From: Scatosoma sp045643825 | GTDB taxonomy: Bacteria > Bacillota > Clostridia > Christensenellales > Borkfalkiaceae | DNA length: 64,000 nt | Direction of reading: 5' to 3' | NCBI GenBank assembly: GCA_045643825.1 | Contig: JAZRFV010000086.1 | Location: forward strand, 1 to 64,000 | Shown here: positions 25,405 to 32,815 of the stretch, piece after piece | Numbering within the stretch: position 1 is the stretch's first letter | How the letters are laid out: the number at the start of each line of letters is the position of its first letter | Position numbers and translations under genes: made by a program | Notes under the pieces: model-generated | Database searches by the model: none | What the model was told of the DNA's origin: nothing | What the model saw: the letters and a program-made list of their open reading frames with translations, nothing else

Positions 25405-26571
25405 ATGGTAACACTTCAAAGCGCGGATAGCGCATTAAAATCTTTTTACTTAAACGCAATTACGGATGCGTTGAACATGAAAACTAACCCTTTGATGGCG
25501 AAAATTCAGCAAACCACGGCAAACGTTGTGGGGAAAGAAGTTAAGAAAACCGTGAAACTCGGTGTGAGTGGCGGTATTAGTGCGGGTACGGAAACGGGCG
25601 CGCTCCCTACCGCATCGGCGAATGATTACGCGCAGTTTACGGCGCCCTTGAAAAACTTGTACGGTACGATTGAGATTTCCGATAAGGCAATCCGCGCATC
25701 GGCAAACAACGAAGGTGCTTTCGTTAACTTGCTCAATGATGAAATGGAAACGCTTGTAAAAAGCGCGTCCTTTAACTTTGGTCGTATGCTCTTTGGCGAT
25801 GGTACGGGTAAAATTGCGGTGATTGAGGAAACGATGGGTAAGTCTTTGACCGTGGAAAATACCGCAGGGATTGTGGAAGGTATGATTATCAGCGTGTGCG
25901 ACGAGTTTGGCGAGGTTGCCCCCCTTGTTGGCACGCGTAAGGTGATTGGCGTGGATAGAGTTTTGAACGTAATTTACTTGGACGGCGCAAACATTACCTC
26001 GGATATGCTTCCCGTACATCCTTACCTGTGTGTGCAGGGTTCGGCAAAGAACGAGTTGACGGGCTTGGGTGCGATTTTCTCGGAACAAAACCTTTACGGT
26101 TTGGATAGAAGTGCATCCGTGATGAGACCTTATATTGAAGAAGGTGTTGGCGATATTTCGGAGACCATCATCCAAAGAGCGATGGATAAAATTGAAGAGG
26201 TTTCGGGGGAAAGGGTGGACTTTATCGTTTGCTCCTGGGGTGTAAGACGTGCCCTTTGCGAGTATTACAAGAAAAACCAAATTGCCCTTCCTACCATGGA
26301 AATTGAAGGCGGGTTTAAGGCGATTAGTTTCAACGGTATCCCCGTGATTGCCGATCGTTTCTGTCCGAAGGAAACGATGTATTTGTTAAATACCAAGCAT
26401 TTTAAAATTCATCAGCTCTGCGATTGGCAGTGGTTGGAAGGTGAAGACGGTAAGATCTTGAAACAGGTACCCGGTAAACCCGTTTACACCGCAACTTTGG
26501 TAAAATATGCCGAGTTGATGTGTGAAAACCCCAGTGCACAGGGTATGCTTACGGAGATTGTCGAAGCGTAA
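25405..26571 (+). CDS. phage major capsid (coat) protein
   Basis: A 388-residue protein with the features of an HK97-fold coat protein. The N-terminal arm is helical (LKSFYLNAITDALNMKTNPL), followed by an E-loop-like segment rich in Gly/Thr (GVSGGISAGTETG), a spine helix (NLLNDEMETLVKSASFNFGR) and C-terminal A-domain strands. It is downstream of portal and scaffold and is the largest uninterrupted mid-size structural gene, as usual for coat. Codon use is somewhat more biased than in neighbouring phage genes, in line with high expression. An AGGAG precedes the start at about 15 nt. Confidence 0.78.
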   Translation: MVTLQSADSALKSFYLNAITDALNMKTNPLMAKIQQTTANVVGKEVKKTVKLGVSGGISAGTETGALPTASANDYAQFTAPLKNLYGTIEISDKAIRASANNEGAFVNLLNDEMETLVKSASFNFGRMLFGDGTGKIAVIEETMGKSLTVENTAGIVEGMIISVCDEFGEVAPLVGTRKVIGVDRVLNVIYLDGANITSDMLPVHPYLCVQGSAKNELTGLGAIFSEQNLYGLDRSASVMRPYIEEGVGDISETIIQRAMDKIEEVSGERVDFIVCSWGVRRALCEYYKKNQIALPTMEIEGGFKAISFNGIPVIADRFCPKETMYLLNTKHFKIHQLCDWQWLEGEDGKILKQVPGKPVYTATLVKYAELMCENPSAQGMLTEIVEA

Positions 26572-26624
26572 GGTTTGGGGAAAATTCATGCGTGCGCTGG
26601 GTGCGAAAATAATGCAAGGAAGCA

Positions 26625-26643
26625 CCCAGGTATGCGATGAATG
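26625..26643 (+). repeat. dispersed repeat, TATGCGATGAATG hybrid type
   Basis: CCCAGGTATGCGATGAATG lies between the coat gene and the next gene. Its left edge is one arm of an 8-bp inverted repeat (CTGGGTGC at 26596 with GCACCCAG at 26622). The minus-strand copy at 43871 shares the TGCGATGAA core. Confidence 0.7.
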
Positions 26644-26706
26644 TGCAAGCGATTGCCCTGCTATAGCGGTGACGGTATGGCAGGGCTTACTTTTAAGGAG
26701 GAGAAT

Positions 26707-27258
26707 ATGACGGTAAAGGAGATTGTGCTGCTCGCGGCAAAAATCATAGGAATAGGCGAGGGGGTAGAGGCGTATTTTGACGGTGAATCAAATGAAATGA
26801 AGAGGCAGGCGGAAAGGTTGGTGGCAAGCTTTCACCTGGCGGAATGTAGCTTGGCGCTCGATTACGTGCCCTTACACGCGGAGGACGAGGTGTACGCTAT
26901 GTCGGGGCGAGTGGAGTTTTCCATGCTAACAAATGCGCCCGTGCGTATCCTCGGTGTGGCGGATACCTACGGGAATCCGTTGGCTTATACACTCTATTCC
27001 ACCTACGTAAAAACGGAGGCGGGGCTTGTGAAGGTGCATTACACCTATACCCCGAAGGAGAAGGACATCGACGAGGAGAGTGATTTTCAGTTTGGCAGTA
27101 CGGATAGTATTTTGGCGTACGGGACCTTGGCGGAGTATTGCTTGGGTGAAGGCATGACGGTGGAAGCCGCGGAATGGGACCGAAAATGGAAGGATTTGAT
27201 TGCGACCATGTATCATACGGCGCAATGTAAACGATTAAGCTCGAGGCGGTGGGTATGA
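26707..27258 (+). CDS. phage head-closure protein, positioned like P22 gp4
   Basis: A 183-residue protein, ATG at 26707 after GGAGGAG. The first 60 residues are helical (VKEIVLLAAKIIGIGEGVEA, then QAERLVASFHLAECSLALDY), typical of head-tail connector subunits, followed by a beta-rich part and a helical end. In P22-like phages the gene after coat encodes gp4 (166 residues), which docks on the portal; size and order fit. No sequence signature beyond this is claimed. The stop overlaps the next start by four bases. Confidence 0.55.
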   Translation: MTVKEIVLLAAKIIGIGEGVEAYFDGESNEMKRQAERLVASFHLAECSLALDYVPLHAEDEVYAMSGRVEFSMLTNAPVRILGVADTYGNPLAYTLYSTYVKTEAGLVKVHYTYTPKEKDIDEESDFQFGSTDSILAYGTLAEYCLGEGMTVEAAEWDRKWKDLIATMYHTAQCKRLSSRRWV

Positions 27259-28619
27259 TTAGAATGAAGAGGAGTAAGCCCGTGACGGGAAAAGGGTTGC
27301 GCTGGCGTAGGGTGACGATGCGTTTTACAAACGATAACAATGCGGTGGGGATGCTTTTAAAACCTGTGGAGGCGGTGGATTGCGATTGCAGTAGCGGAGC
27401 TTTACAGACCGTGCCTGAATGGGAGTGTGTTAAAAACGACGTAGGGGACGTGATTGCCTGCTACGTGGAAAAGCCCTTACAGGTTGGTGGGGTAAAGGCG
27501 GAACGCGGTGACGGGTGGTATGGGTATATTTACCACTTGATCAACGAACAAGGGGGATACTTTTACTACAACCAAGAGGAGGAAAGCTTTAATACTGCCG
27601 TCGTCGAGAAAGGAAAAGTCGAATGTTTTTTCGTGCTGGTGGGTGGTTTGCCCAGGATGGCGATGTGTACGCAAAAGGGGTTTCTTTTGGTGGGTATGCG
27701 CGGGAATAGTGAGTTGATTATCAGTGAGGATACTCTCCCTGTGGGGGCTCTGTTTAGGCACCGTATTTTCGTCGGCATGAAAGGGGGCGTTTTGAAATAT
27801 TCTGCACCCGAAGATTTTACAAATTTTAATCTATCGGCAGATGAGGGCGGGGAGATGGCCTTCCCGCATTGCGGTGGGGAAATCATTGCAATAAAACCGT
27901 ACGAGGATAACCTACTCGTTTTCTTTAAGAACGGGATTGTGAGGTTGAAGGTTGGCGGGGAGCCGAGTTTATTCCGCGCGGAGCAGTTGGAGTATGCCGG
28001 TGGGGATATTTTACCAAGAACGATTTGTGTATGCCAACACGCCGTGTATTTTCTTGCGAAAAGCGGGTTTTACCGTTTGAGAAAAAAGACGGTGGAGAGG
28101 TTGGACCTGGACGTGGAGGTGCCCGTGGCGGAAACGGAGCGTGAGGGTTGTGCCGTGTGGAAAGATATGCCGATGATCCGTTATCAAAAGTCGGATGGGG
28201 AGTTTGTGACGGTCGTTATCGCCAAGGATGGCAAAAGGGCGTTTTTTATGAGCGGCCTAAATTGTTTGGGACGTGGCGAGGATGGTGCGGTGCTGTTTAT
28301 GGATGATGAGAATCGGTTTTGTCGGTTGGCGGACAAAGGGGAGACTTGGCTTGATGGACGATTTGTATCGGAAACGACGGATTTTGGCTGGGTTGGGAAG
28401 AAACGCCTGGAACGTCTTCGCTTTTACGGGGAGGGGAACTTTACCTTAACGTTGATTTGGGAAGGTAAGACCATGACGAAGCACCTGCAATTTACAAACG
28501 GCATTGCCGAGTGGGAACTCTATCGCCCCGAGTTTGGGGAACGGTATCAAATGTGTTTTGAGCTGGGTAGACAAACGAAAATTGCCAGCGTGCAAGTGGA
28601 GTATAAAACCTTTAAGTAG
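27255..28619 (+). CDS. phage structural protein, positioned like P22 gp10
   Basis: A 454-residue beta-rich protein with repeated short strands (for example EIIAIKPYEDNLLVFFKNGI and AVYFLAKSGFYRLRKK), suggesting a propeller-like fold. P22 gp10, the packaged-DNA stabilisation protein that plugs the head below gp4, is 472 residues and occupies the same position in the gene order. I place it by order and size only. The ATG at 27255 overlaps the previous stop (ATGA); an in-frame GTG lies two codons earlier. Confidence 0.5.
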   Translation: MIRMKRSKPVTGKGLRWRRVTMRFTNDNNAVGMLLKPVEAVDCDCSSGALQTVPEWECVKNDVGDVIACYVEKPLQVGGVKAERGDGWYGYIYHLINEQGGYFYYNQEEESFNTAVVEKGKVECFFVLVGGLPRMAMCTQKGFLLVGMRGNSELIISEDTLPVGALFRHRIFVGMKGGVLKYSAPEDFTNFNLSADEGGEMAFPHCGGEIIAIKPYEDNLLVFFKNGIVRLKVGGEPSLFRAEQLEYAGGDILPRTICVCQHAVYFLAKSGFYRLRKKTVERLDLDVEVPVAETEREGCAVWKDMPMIRYQKSDGEFVTVVIAKDGKRAFFMSGLNCLGRGEDGAVLFMDDENRFCRLADKGETWLDGRFVSETTDFGWVGKKRLERLRFYGEGNFTLTLIWEGKTMTKHLQFTNGIAEWELYRPEFGERYQMCFELGRQTKIASVQVEYKTFK

Positions 28620-28620
28620 G

Positions 28621-28640
28621 TACCAGGTATGCGTTGAATG
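28621..28640 (+). repeat. dispersed repeat, TATGCGTTGAATG type
   Basis: TACCAGGTATGCGTTGAATG follows two bases after the stop of the gp10-position gene. It is the exact 20-nt reverse complement of 3538-3557. Confidence 0.78.
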
Positions 28641-28648
28641 GTGAAATT

Positions 28649-28672
28649 GGGCGGCGCAGGTATGCGTCGCCC
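28649..28672 (+). repeat. partial repeat copy inside a 10-bp hairpin
   Basis: GGGCGGCGCA and TGCGTCGCCC pair over ten positions (one G-U) around a GGTA tetraloop. The centre GCAGGTATGCG is the core of the dispersed repeat, ten bases after the full copy at 28621. Confidence 0.6.
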
Positions 28673-28705
28673 GTACATTTATACAAGAATAAAAAAGGAG
28701 AGAAT

Positions 28706-29209
28706 ATGGATACGATTGATATCATTGAGTTTACGAATACACAATTTTCTTTGCTCACAATGGGGCAGTTGCAAACGGTGAAAACGGCACAACAGCAAAA
28801 GGATCGTTTGTATAAGAAATTGCAACAAAAGTTGCGTAAGGAAAAACATAAGATGGTGAAAAACGGGGTGTACCGTTCGGAAATTTATCGGCTCTTGGAA
28901 GAGCGTTTGATGGCGGAGTATGAAAAGGACGTGGCTGTTATTAAGGATTGCTTATTGTTCTATTTACGATACTCGATGAAGACTGCCGCGGCCTCGGAAA
29001 TGGCACCGTATCGTGTTGATTATTCGTTGACGGATGAGCAACGAATGTTGATTGTAAAGGAGTTTTACACGAATAACTATCCTAATGCGGTTGAACGATT
29101 TGAGCTGTTTCTTCAGGATAAGGTTGCGCCGCAGTATTTGGGGCAATTGTATCCGCCGTTGTTTAGTTATTTTTCCGCGGAAGCGGATAGAGCGGGCGCG
29201 GAGGAGTAG
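28706..29209 (+). CDS. hypothetical helical protein at the end of the phage module
   Basis: A 167-residue protein, ATG at 28706 after AAAGGAG. The region 20-75 is a charged coiled coil (QQQKDRLYKKLQQKLRKEKH), followed by helices with aromatic residues. I recognise no family. It is the last gene in the head operon, and its stop codon abuts the hairpin array at 29210. In P22-like order a tail-needle gene would come here, but this protein has no beta-helix repeats, so that is not claimed. Confidence 0.55.
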   Translation: MDTIDIIEFTNTQFSLLTMGQLQTVKTAQQQKDRLYKKLQQKLRKEKHKMVKNGVYRSEIYRLLEERLMAEYEKDVAVIKDCLLFYLRYSMKTAAASEMAPYRVDYSLTDEQRMLIVKEFYTNNYPNAVERFELFLQDKVAPQYLGQLYPPLFSYFSAEADRAGAEE

Positions 29210-29280
29210 TGACCAAGCGGTTTGCTTGGTCAATGAAATTTATACCTTTGGTATAAATGAAATACCAGCGTTCCGCTGGA
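29210..29280 (+). repeat. ATGAAAT-hairpin array, right of the phage head genes
   Basis: Three perfect hairpins of unrelated sequence follow one another: TGACCAAGC/GCTTGGTCA, TTTATACC-TTT-GGTATAAA and CCAGCG-TTC-CGCTGG. They are separated by ATGAAA(T). The design matches the GTGAAGT arrays at 19793 and 29943, with a variant spacer. The following 150 bases up to the dUTPase promoter show nothing further. Confidence 0.7.
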
Positions 29281-29433
29281 CCTTGTAGTGTGTCTTTTGC
29301 GGATACTTGGTAGCAGCTCTCGCGCATTCACAAAGATAAGTTGGCGTGATAGCATTTTTTAATATTTTTCAAGATATTATCTATTTAAGAAGAGGGAAAA
29401 GTCTTCGGGGAGGGAGTTTTTTATTGCAAACTA

Positions 29434-29462
29434 TTGACAATTTTGACGATTTTTGTTACAAT
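29434..29462 (+). promoter_or_regulatory. sigma-A promoter of dut
   Basis: TTGACA (29434-29439), 17 nt, TACAAT (29457-29462), followed by a 40-nt leader with GGAGGT before the ATG at 29502. Confidence 0.8.
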
Positions 29463-29501
29463 AATAAAGTTGAAAGAATTTACAACAAAACGGAGGTCGT
29501 T

Positions 29502-29942
29502 ATGCCCAAAATTGCTGTTAAAAAATTAGACGAACGTGCTGTGTTGCCTACCTATGGCTCGGTTTTTTCCGCTGGTGCGGATTTGTACGCGGTTGCGGAT
29601 GAGGATATCGTGATTGCACCTAATGAAACCAAGCTTATTCATACGGGGCTTGCAATGGAAATCCCCGAAGGGTTTGCAGGTTTGATTTACGCACGTAGTG
29701 GCTTGGCGACCAAACGCGGCCTTGCACCTGCAAACAAAGTGGGGGTGGTGGATGCCGATTACCGTGGGGAAGTGATGGTGGCTTTGCATAACCATTCTGC
29801 CATCGAGCAACGCGTTGCTCCTATGGAACGCATTGCGCAATTGGTGGTGGCTCCTTTCTTGAAAGCGGAATTCGTGGAAGAAGAGGAATTGTCTGACACC
29901 GTAAGAGGTGCAGGCGGGTTTGGGAGCACGGGGAGGAAGTAA
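29502..29942 (+). CDS. dut: dUTP diphosphatase
   Basis: A 146-residue trimeric dUTPase that converts dUTP to dUMP and pyrophosphate. All five motifs are visible: motif 1 SAGADLYA, motif 2 ARSGLATKRGL, motif 3 VGVVDADYRGEVMVALHN, motif 4 RIAQLVVAPF, and the C-terminal motif 5 RGAGGFGSTGR. I chose the ATG at 29502, which follows CGGAGGTCGTT, rather than the long upstream extension. It has its own promoter, so it is probably a chromosomal gene next to the phage module rather than a part of it. Confidence 0.93.
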   Translation: MPKIAVKKLDERAVLPTYGSVFSAGADLYAVADEDIVIAPNETKLIHTGLAMEIPEGFAGLIYARSGLATKRGLAPANKVGVVDADYRGEVMVALHNHSAIEQRVAPMERIAQLVVAPFLKAEFVEEEELSDTVRGAGGFGSTGRK

Positions 29943-30053
29943 GCCTGCGGCTCGGTGAAGTTTTTACCTAAAAGGTAAAAGTGAAGTTTTGCGTTCCGCA
30001 AAGTGAAGTAACGGCGGTGCCGTAGTGAAGTTTTTACCTTGAAAGGTAAAAGT
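29943..30053 (+). repeat. GTGAAGT-hairpin array between dut and trmB
   Basis: GTGAAGT occurs at 29956, 29982, 30004 and 30026. Between and around the copies are perfect hairpins: AGCC-TGC-GGCT, TTTTACCT-AA-AGGTAAAA, TTGCG-TTC-CGCAA, ACGGC-GGT-GCCGT and TTTACCTT-GA-AAGGTAAA. The spacer is constant while each stem has different but perfectly matched arms. Confidence 0.78.
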
Positions 30054-30089
30054 TGTTGATTGGATTATTGAATAGAGGTTTTTACGATT

Positions 30090-30776
30090 ATGTCGATGAG
30101 AATGAGAAAAAAGAGAAATTTTGAAGCTCGTATGGAGGCTTGTGGGGATTTGCTCCTCGTGCAAGGTGCAAACGGTATTTTGAACATGAAAGAGGCGGCG
30201 GAGAATTTCCGTGCTTTGATTGATTTCCCCACTGTATTTGGGAACGATAACCCCGTTGCGTTGGAAATTGGTTGCGGGAAAGGGGGCTTTGTGATCGCAC
30301 TCGCAAAGCAAAACCCGAACGTGAATTACCTCGCTCTTGAAAAGATGAGCAACGTAATTTTAACCCCCATGGAAGAGGTGAAAAACGTGGGTGTGGAAAA
30401 CGTGCGTTTCCTCAATATTCGTGCGGAATGTTTGCCATGCTATATCCCCGAGGGGAGCTTGGATTGTATTTACCTCAATTTCTCTACGCCCTTGCCGAAA
30501 CTTGGTTATGCAACCCAGCGTTTGACACACCGCAATTTCTTACAGGTATATAAAAAGCTCTTGAAAAAGGGTGGACGTATTTTGCAAAAGACGGATGATC
30601 GCGATTTCTTTGATTTCTCGTTGGAGGAATACAAGGCGTGTGGGTTTGACCTTGAAAACGTGACCTATAACCTGCATGAAAATGGAAATCCTGAGTGGAA
30701 CATTGTGACCGAGTACGAACAAAAATGGGTGGATCGTGGTTTGCCTATTCATCGTGTGGAAGCAATCAATAATTGA
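30090..30776 (+). CDS. trmB: tRNA (guanine-N7-)-methyltransferase
   Basis: A 228-residue SAM-dependent enzyme that methylates G46 of tRNA. The N-terminus MRMRKKRNFE is typical; the SAM loop is LEIGCGKGGFVIALA; then IRAECLPCYIPEGSLDCIYL and LNFSTPLP..., the family's NF-x-DPWPK region in altered form (the usual D-P-W is S-T-P here). TDDRDFFDFSLEEYKACGF follows. The length is normal. The altered DPW is unusual but seen in a block otherwise well conserved, so I keep the assignment. Confidence 0.87.
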   Translation: MSMRMRKKRNFEARMEACGDLLLVQGANGILNMKEAAENFRALIDFPTVFGNDNPVALEIGCGKGGFVIALAKQNPNVNYLALEKMSNVILTPMEEVKNVGVENVRFLNIRAECLPCYIPEGSLDCIYLNFSTPLPKLGYATQRLTHRNFLQVYKKLLKKGGRILQKTDDRDFFDFSLEEYKACGFDLENVTYNLHENGNPEWNIVTEYEQKWVDRGLPIHRVEAINN

Positions 30777-30785
30777 TGTTATTTT

Positions 30786-30816
30786 ACCCGTCGGATACTC
30801 CCCCGACGGGTACATT
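30786..30816 (+). terminator. intrinsic terminator after trmB
   Basis: ACCCGTCGG and CCGACGGGT form a 9-bp stem, followed by ACATTTTTA. Confidence 0.8.
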
Positions 30817-30836
30817 TTTACCATATAGTATCTACT

Positions 30837-30864
30837 AACGCTTCTTTTGGGGCGTTCTTTTTTT
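30837..30864 (+). terminator. second terminator downstream of trmB
   Basis: AACGCTTC, a TTTT loop and GGGGCGTT (two G-U pairs) are followed by CTTTTTTT. It insulates the hydrogenase-like gene from trmB. Confidence 0.75.
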
Positions 30865-30944
30865 AGAGTTGTATGCCCGTTTTTGCATACGACGGAAAAA
30901 TGAAAAAAAGTTTAAAAAACGAGCATTTTTTTTGCGTTTGGGTA

Positions 30945-30973
30945 TTGAAAAAAGGAGGGGTTTATGATATAAT
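30945..30973 (+). promoter_or_regulatory. sigma-A promoter of the hydrogenase-like gene
   Basis: TTGAAA (30945-30950), 17 nt, TATAAT (30968-30973). The leader is about 65 nt and ends in AAAGGAGGAAGAAT before the ATG at 31045. Confidence 0.8.
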
Positions 30974-31044
30974 ATGTAAAAAATAAGTGGCTATCCCTCC
31001 TGGTGCGTGTGCGTGCGGGGAGTTTTGGGAAAAGGAGGAAGAAT

Positions 31045-32604
31045 ATGAGTGAAAATATTGTAGAATTTATGTGTGAGAGCGAGGATTTGGAAAAGGCCTG
31101 CCTGCTGTTTTCGGCAAGTAAAAAGAGAACGTTTGTAGTGGTGCAAATTTCCCCTGCGGTGCGTGTATCTATCGGGGAATACTTTGGTTTCTACCGTGGT
31201 GAGGATGCCGTTGGAAAGCTCGTTTCTGCGTTGACATTACTTGGTGCGGATGCAGTTGTGGACAGCGCCATTGCGTTTGATGCGGTGACTTTGATGCGTG
31301 CGAAGGCATTAAAACAAGCAAAGGAAAACGGAAAAGGCGCACCCATGTATTCGTCGGAGTGTGCAAAGTGGGTAGAATTTGCAAAAGCGCAGTACCCTGA
31401 CGTGGCGGCGGGATTTTTACCCTCTGCAACCAGCATGTGTGCGAAGCTTGTAAAGAAATATTACGGCAAGCAGGTTGGTGACAAGAAGGTGCGTGTGGTT
31501 GCCCTGGAGATGGGGGACGCAAAGAAGACGGAAGCTGGCGTGGACGTTGTGTTGACCTTGCAGGAGTTGGCGGAGTTGCTTGATGCGACGGCGATTAACG
31601 TACGTATGATGCCCAAGACGGCGTTGGATATGCCGTTTGGCGTAGGCTCTGGTGCGGGGTATCTTGCGGCGGTGAGCGGTGGCGATGCGGAGGCGTTGGC
31701 GCGTTGCTTTACAGCGGATAAAACGCAAAAGGCTTTCCGTAAATTTGGGTACAGCGGCTTGTACGACAACAAGGCGCGTCGTGAGGTTTGTTTGAATTTA
31801 GACGGTATGGATTGGAATTTTGCCGTTGTGGATAGTCTTGAAGAAGCGGCGGCGGTGATTGCGGACGTGGATTCGGGGGAAAAATCTTACGATTACGTAG
31901 AGGTGACTGCTTGCGCAGGCGGTCAAGTCGGTGTTGGTTGTGATTTGGACAGCGAAGACGGGATGATGACGAAGAGATTGCGTAAGCTCGGCTTGCAGTA
32001 TTTGGATATGGCGCGTGCGGCTCGCTCGGCAGACGTTAGCTCCGCGGCGGAACTTGTCGTGAAGGAATGGACGGCAATGTGTAGAAGCGGCGAGGCAGCG
32101 GCGTACGACGTGATTGACGAAATCGTAGAAGATTACGATGAGGAAGAGATTATCGAACCTGTTGTGGAAGAAGTGAGCGGCCCCGTTGTGGAAATGTCTG
32201 CGGTGGAAGAGATTATTGAAGAAACTCCTGCGGAAGAAGTGATTGAGGAAATTGTCGAAGAAACACCCGTTGAAGAAACGGTTGTTGAAGAGGAAACCGA
32301 AGAAATCGTGGAAGAAACGCTGGAAGAGGTTATCGAAGAAACCCCTGTGGAAGAAGTGATTGAGGAAATCGTGGAACCCGTTGTGGAAGAAGTTCCTGCG
32401 GAAGAAGTGATTGAGGAGCCTGCGGTGACGGTTAGCAAGGAAGAAGTTGAGGCGGAAATGAGCCACGTGGAAGAATTGCTGATGATTGCCGTGGAAGATT
32501 TAACTCCTGCACAAAAGGCGGCGCGTAATATTTATTACCGTCGTTTGTCCACGAAGGACCGCCGTAAATTGAAGAGAGCAAAAAACAAACAAAGAAAAAA
32601 TTAA
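31045..32604 (+). CDS. [FeFe]-hydrogenase-like protein lacking most H-cluster ligands
   Basis: A 519-residue protein. Residues 1-345 follow the catalytic domain of iron-only hydrogenases, with MPFGVGSGAGYLAAVSGGDAE well kept, but no N-terminal ferredoxin domain. The ligand motifs are damaged. TSCCPxW reads SSECAKW (Cys106 kept, the neighbouring Cys is Glu). MPCxxKKxE reads MGDAKKTE (Cys to Asp158). ECMxCPxGCxxGGG reads EVTACAGGQVGVGCD (Cys290 kept, the bridging Cys is Gln294). A canonical H-cluster therefore cannot form. Residues about 365-470 are an acidic repeat (EEVIEEIVEETP), and the last 30 are strongly basic. A TM1266-family gene follows. Function unknown; not expected to make hydrogen. 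Confidence 0.72.
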   Translation: MSENIVEFMCESEDLEKACLLFSASKKRTFVVVQISPAVRVSIGEYFGFYRGEDAVGKLVSALTLLGADAVVDSAIAFDAVTLMRAKALKQAKENGKGAPMYSSECAKWVEFAKAQYPDVAAGFLPSATSMCAKLVKKYYGKQVGDKKVRVVALEMGDAKKTEAGVDVVLTLQELAELLDATAINVRMMPKTALDMPFGVGSGAGYLAAVSGGDAEALARCFTADKTQKAFRKFGYSGLYDNKARREVCLNLDGMDWNFAVVDSLEEAAAVIADVDSGEKSYDYVEVTACAGGQVGVGCDLDSEDGMMTKRLRKLGLQYLDMARAARSADVSSAAELVVKEWTAMCRSGEAAAYDVIDEIVEDYDEEEIIEPVVEEVSGPVVEMSAVEEIIEETPAEEVIEEIVEETPVEETVVEEETEEIVEETLEEVIEETPVEEVIEEIVEPVVEEVPAEEVIEEPAVTVSKEEVEAEMSHVEELLMIAVEDLTPAQKAARNIYYRRLSTKDRRKLKRAKNKQRKN

Positions 32605-32677
32605 GCAGTTGAATGGTTGGCGCGCGGTAACGCTGCGCGCCACACTAACACAATGATTTTGAGCCGAAAGAAATTCT

Positions 32678-32785
32678 AACGGTGAAAAGAGATAGACAAG
32701 CTGCCCGAAGGGATGGTAACGCTGTCCTGACGCGTGGATATTTACCCTATGGGAAGATTGTACTCTTTTGCCGTTGCAAAGGGGT
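32678..32785 (+). ncRNA. candidate structured RNA upstream of the TM1266-family gene
   Basis: CGGTGAAAAGAG pairs with CTCTTTTGCCG to close a long domain of about 100 nt. Inside are CCC-GAA-GGG, GGAT...GTCC and CCC-TAT-GGG hairpins. Just before it GGCGCGC/GCGCGCC encloses GGTAACGCT, and the same nine bases GGTAACGCT form the loop of the inner hairpin at about 32730. The region lies between the hydrogenase-like gene and the small regulator, where a 5' leader would be. It could be a riboswitch-like element; I do not recognise the class. Confidence 0.5.
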
Positions 32786-32815
32786 ATTTTTTTACGGTAA
32801 AATATAAAAAGGAGT

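Noticed and set aside
29943..30053. CRISPR array
   Set aside because: The constant element is only seven bases, and the intervening pieces are themselves palindromes of 14-20 nt; no cas genes are near.
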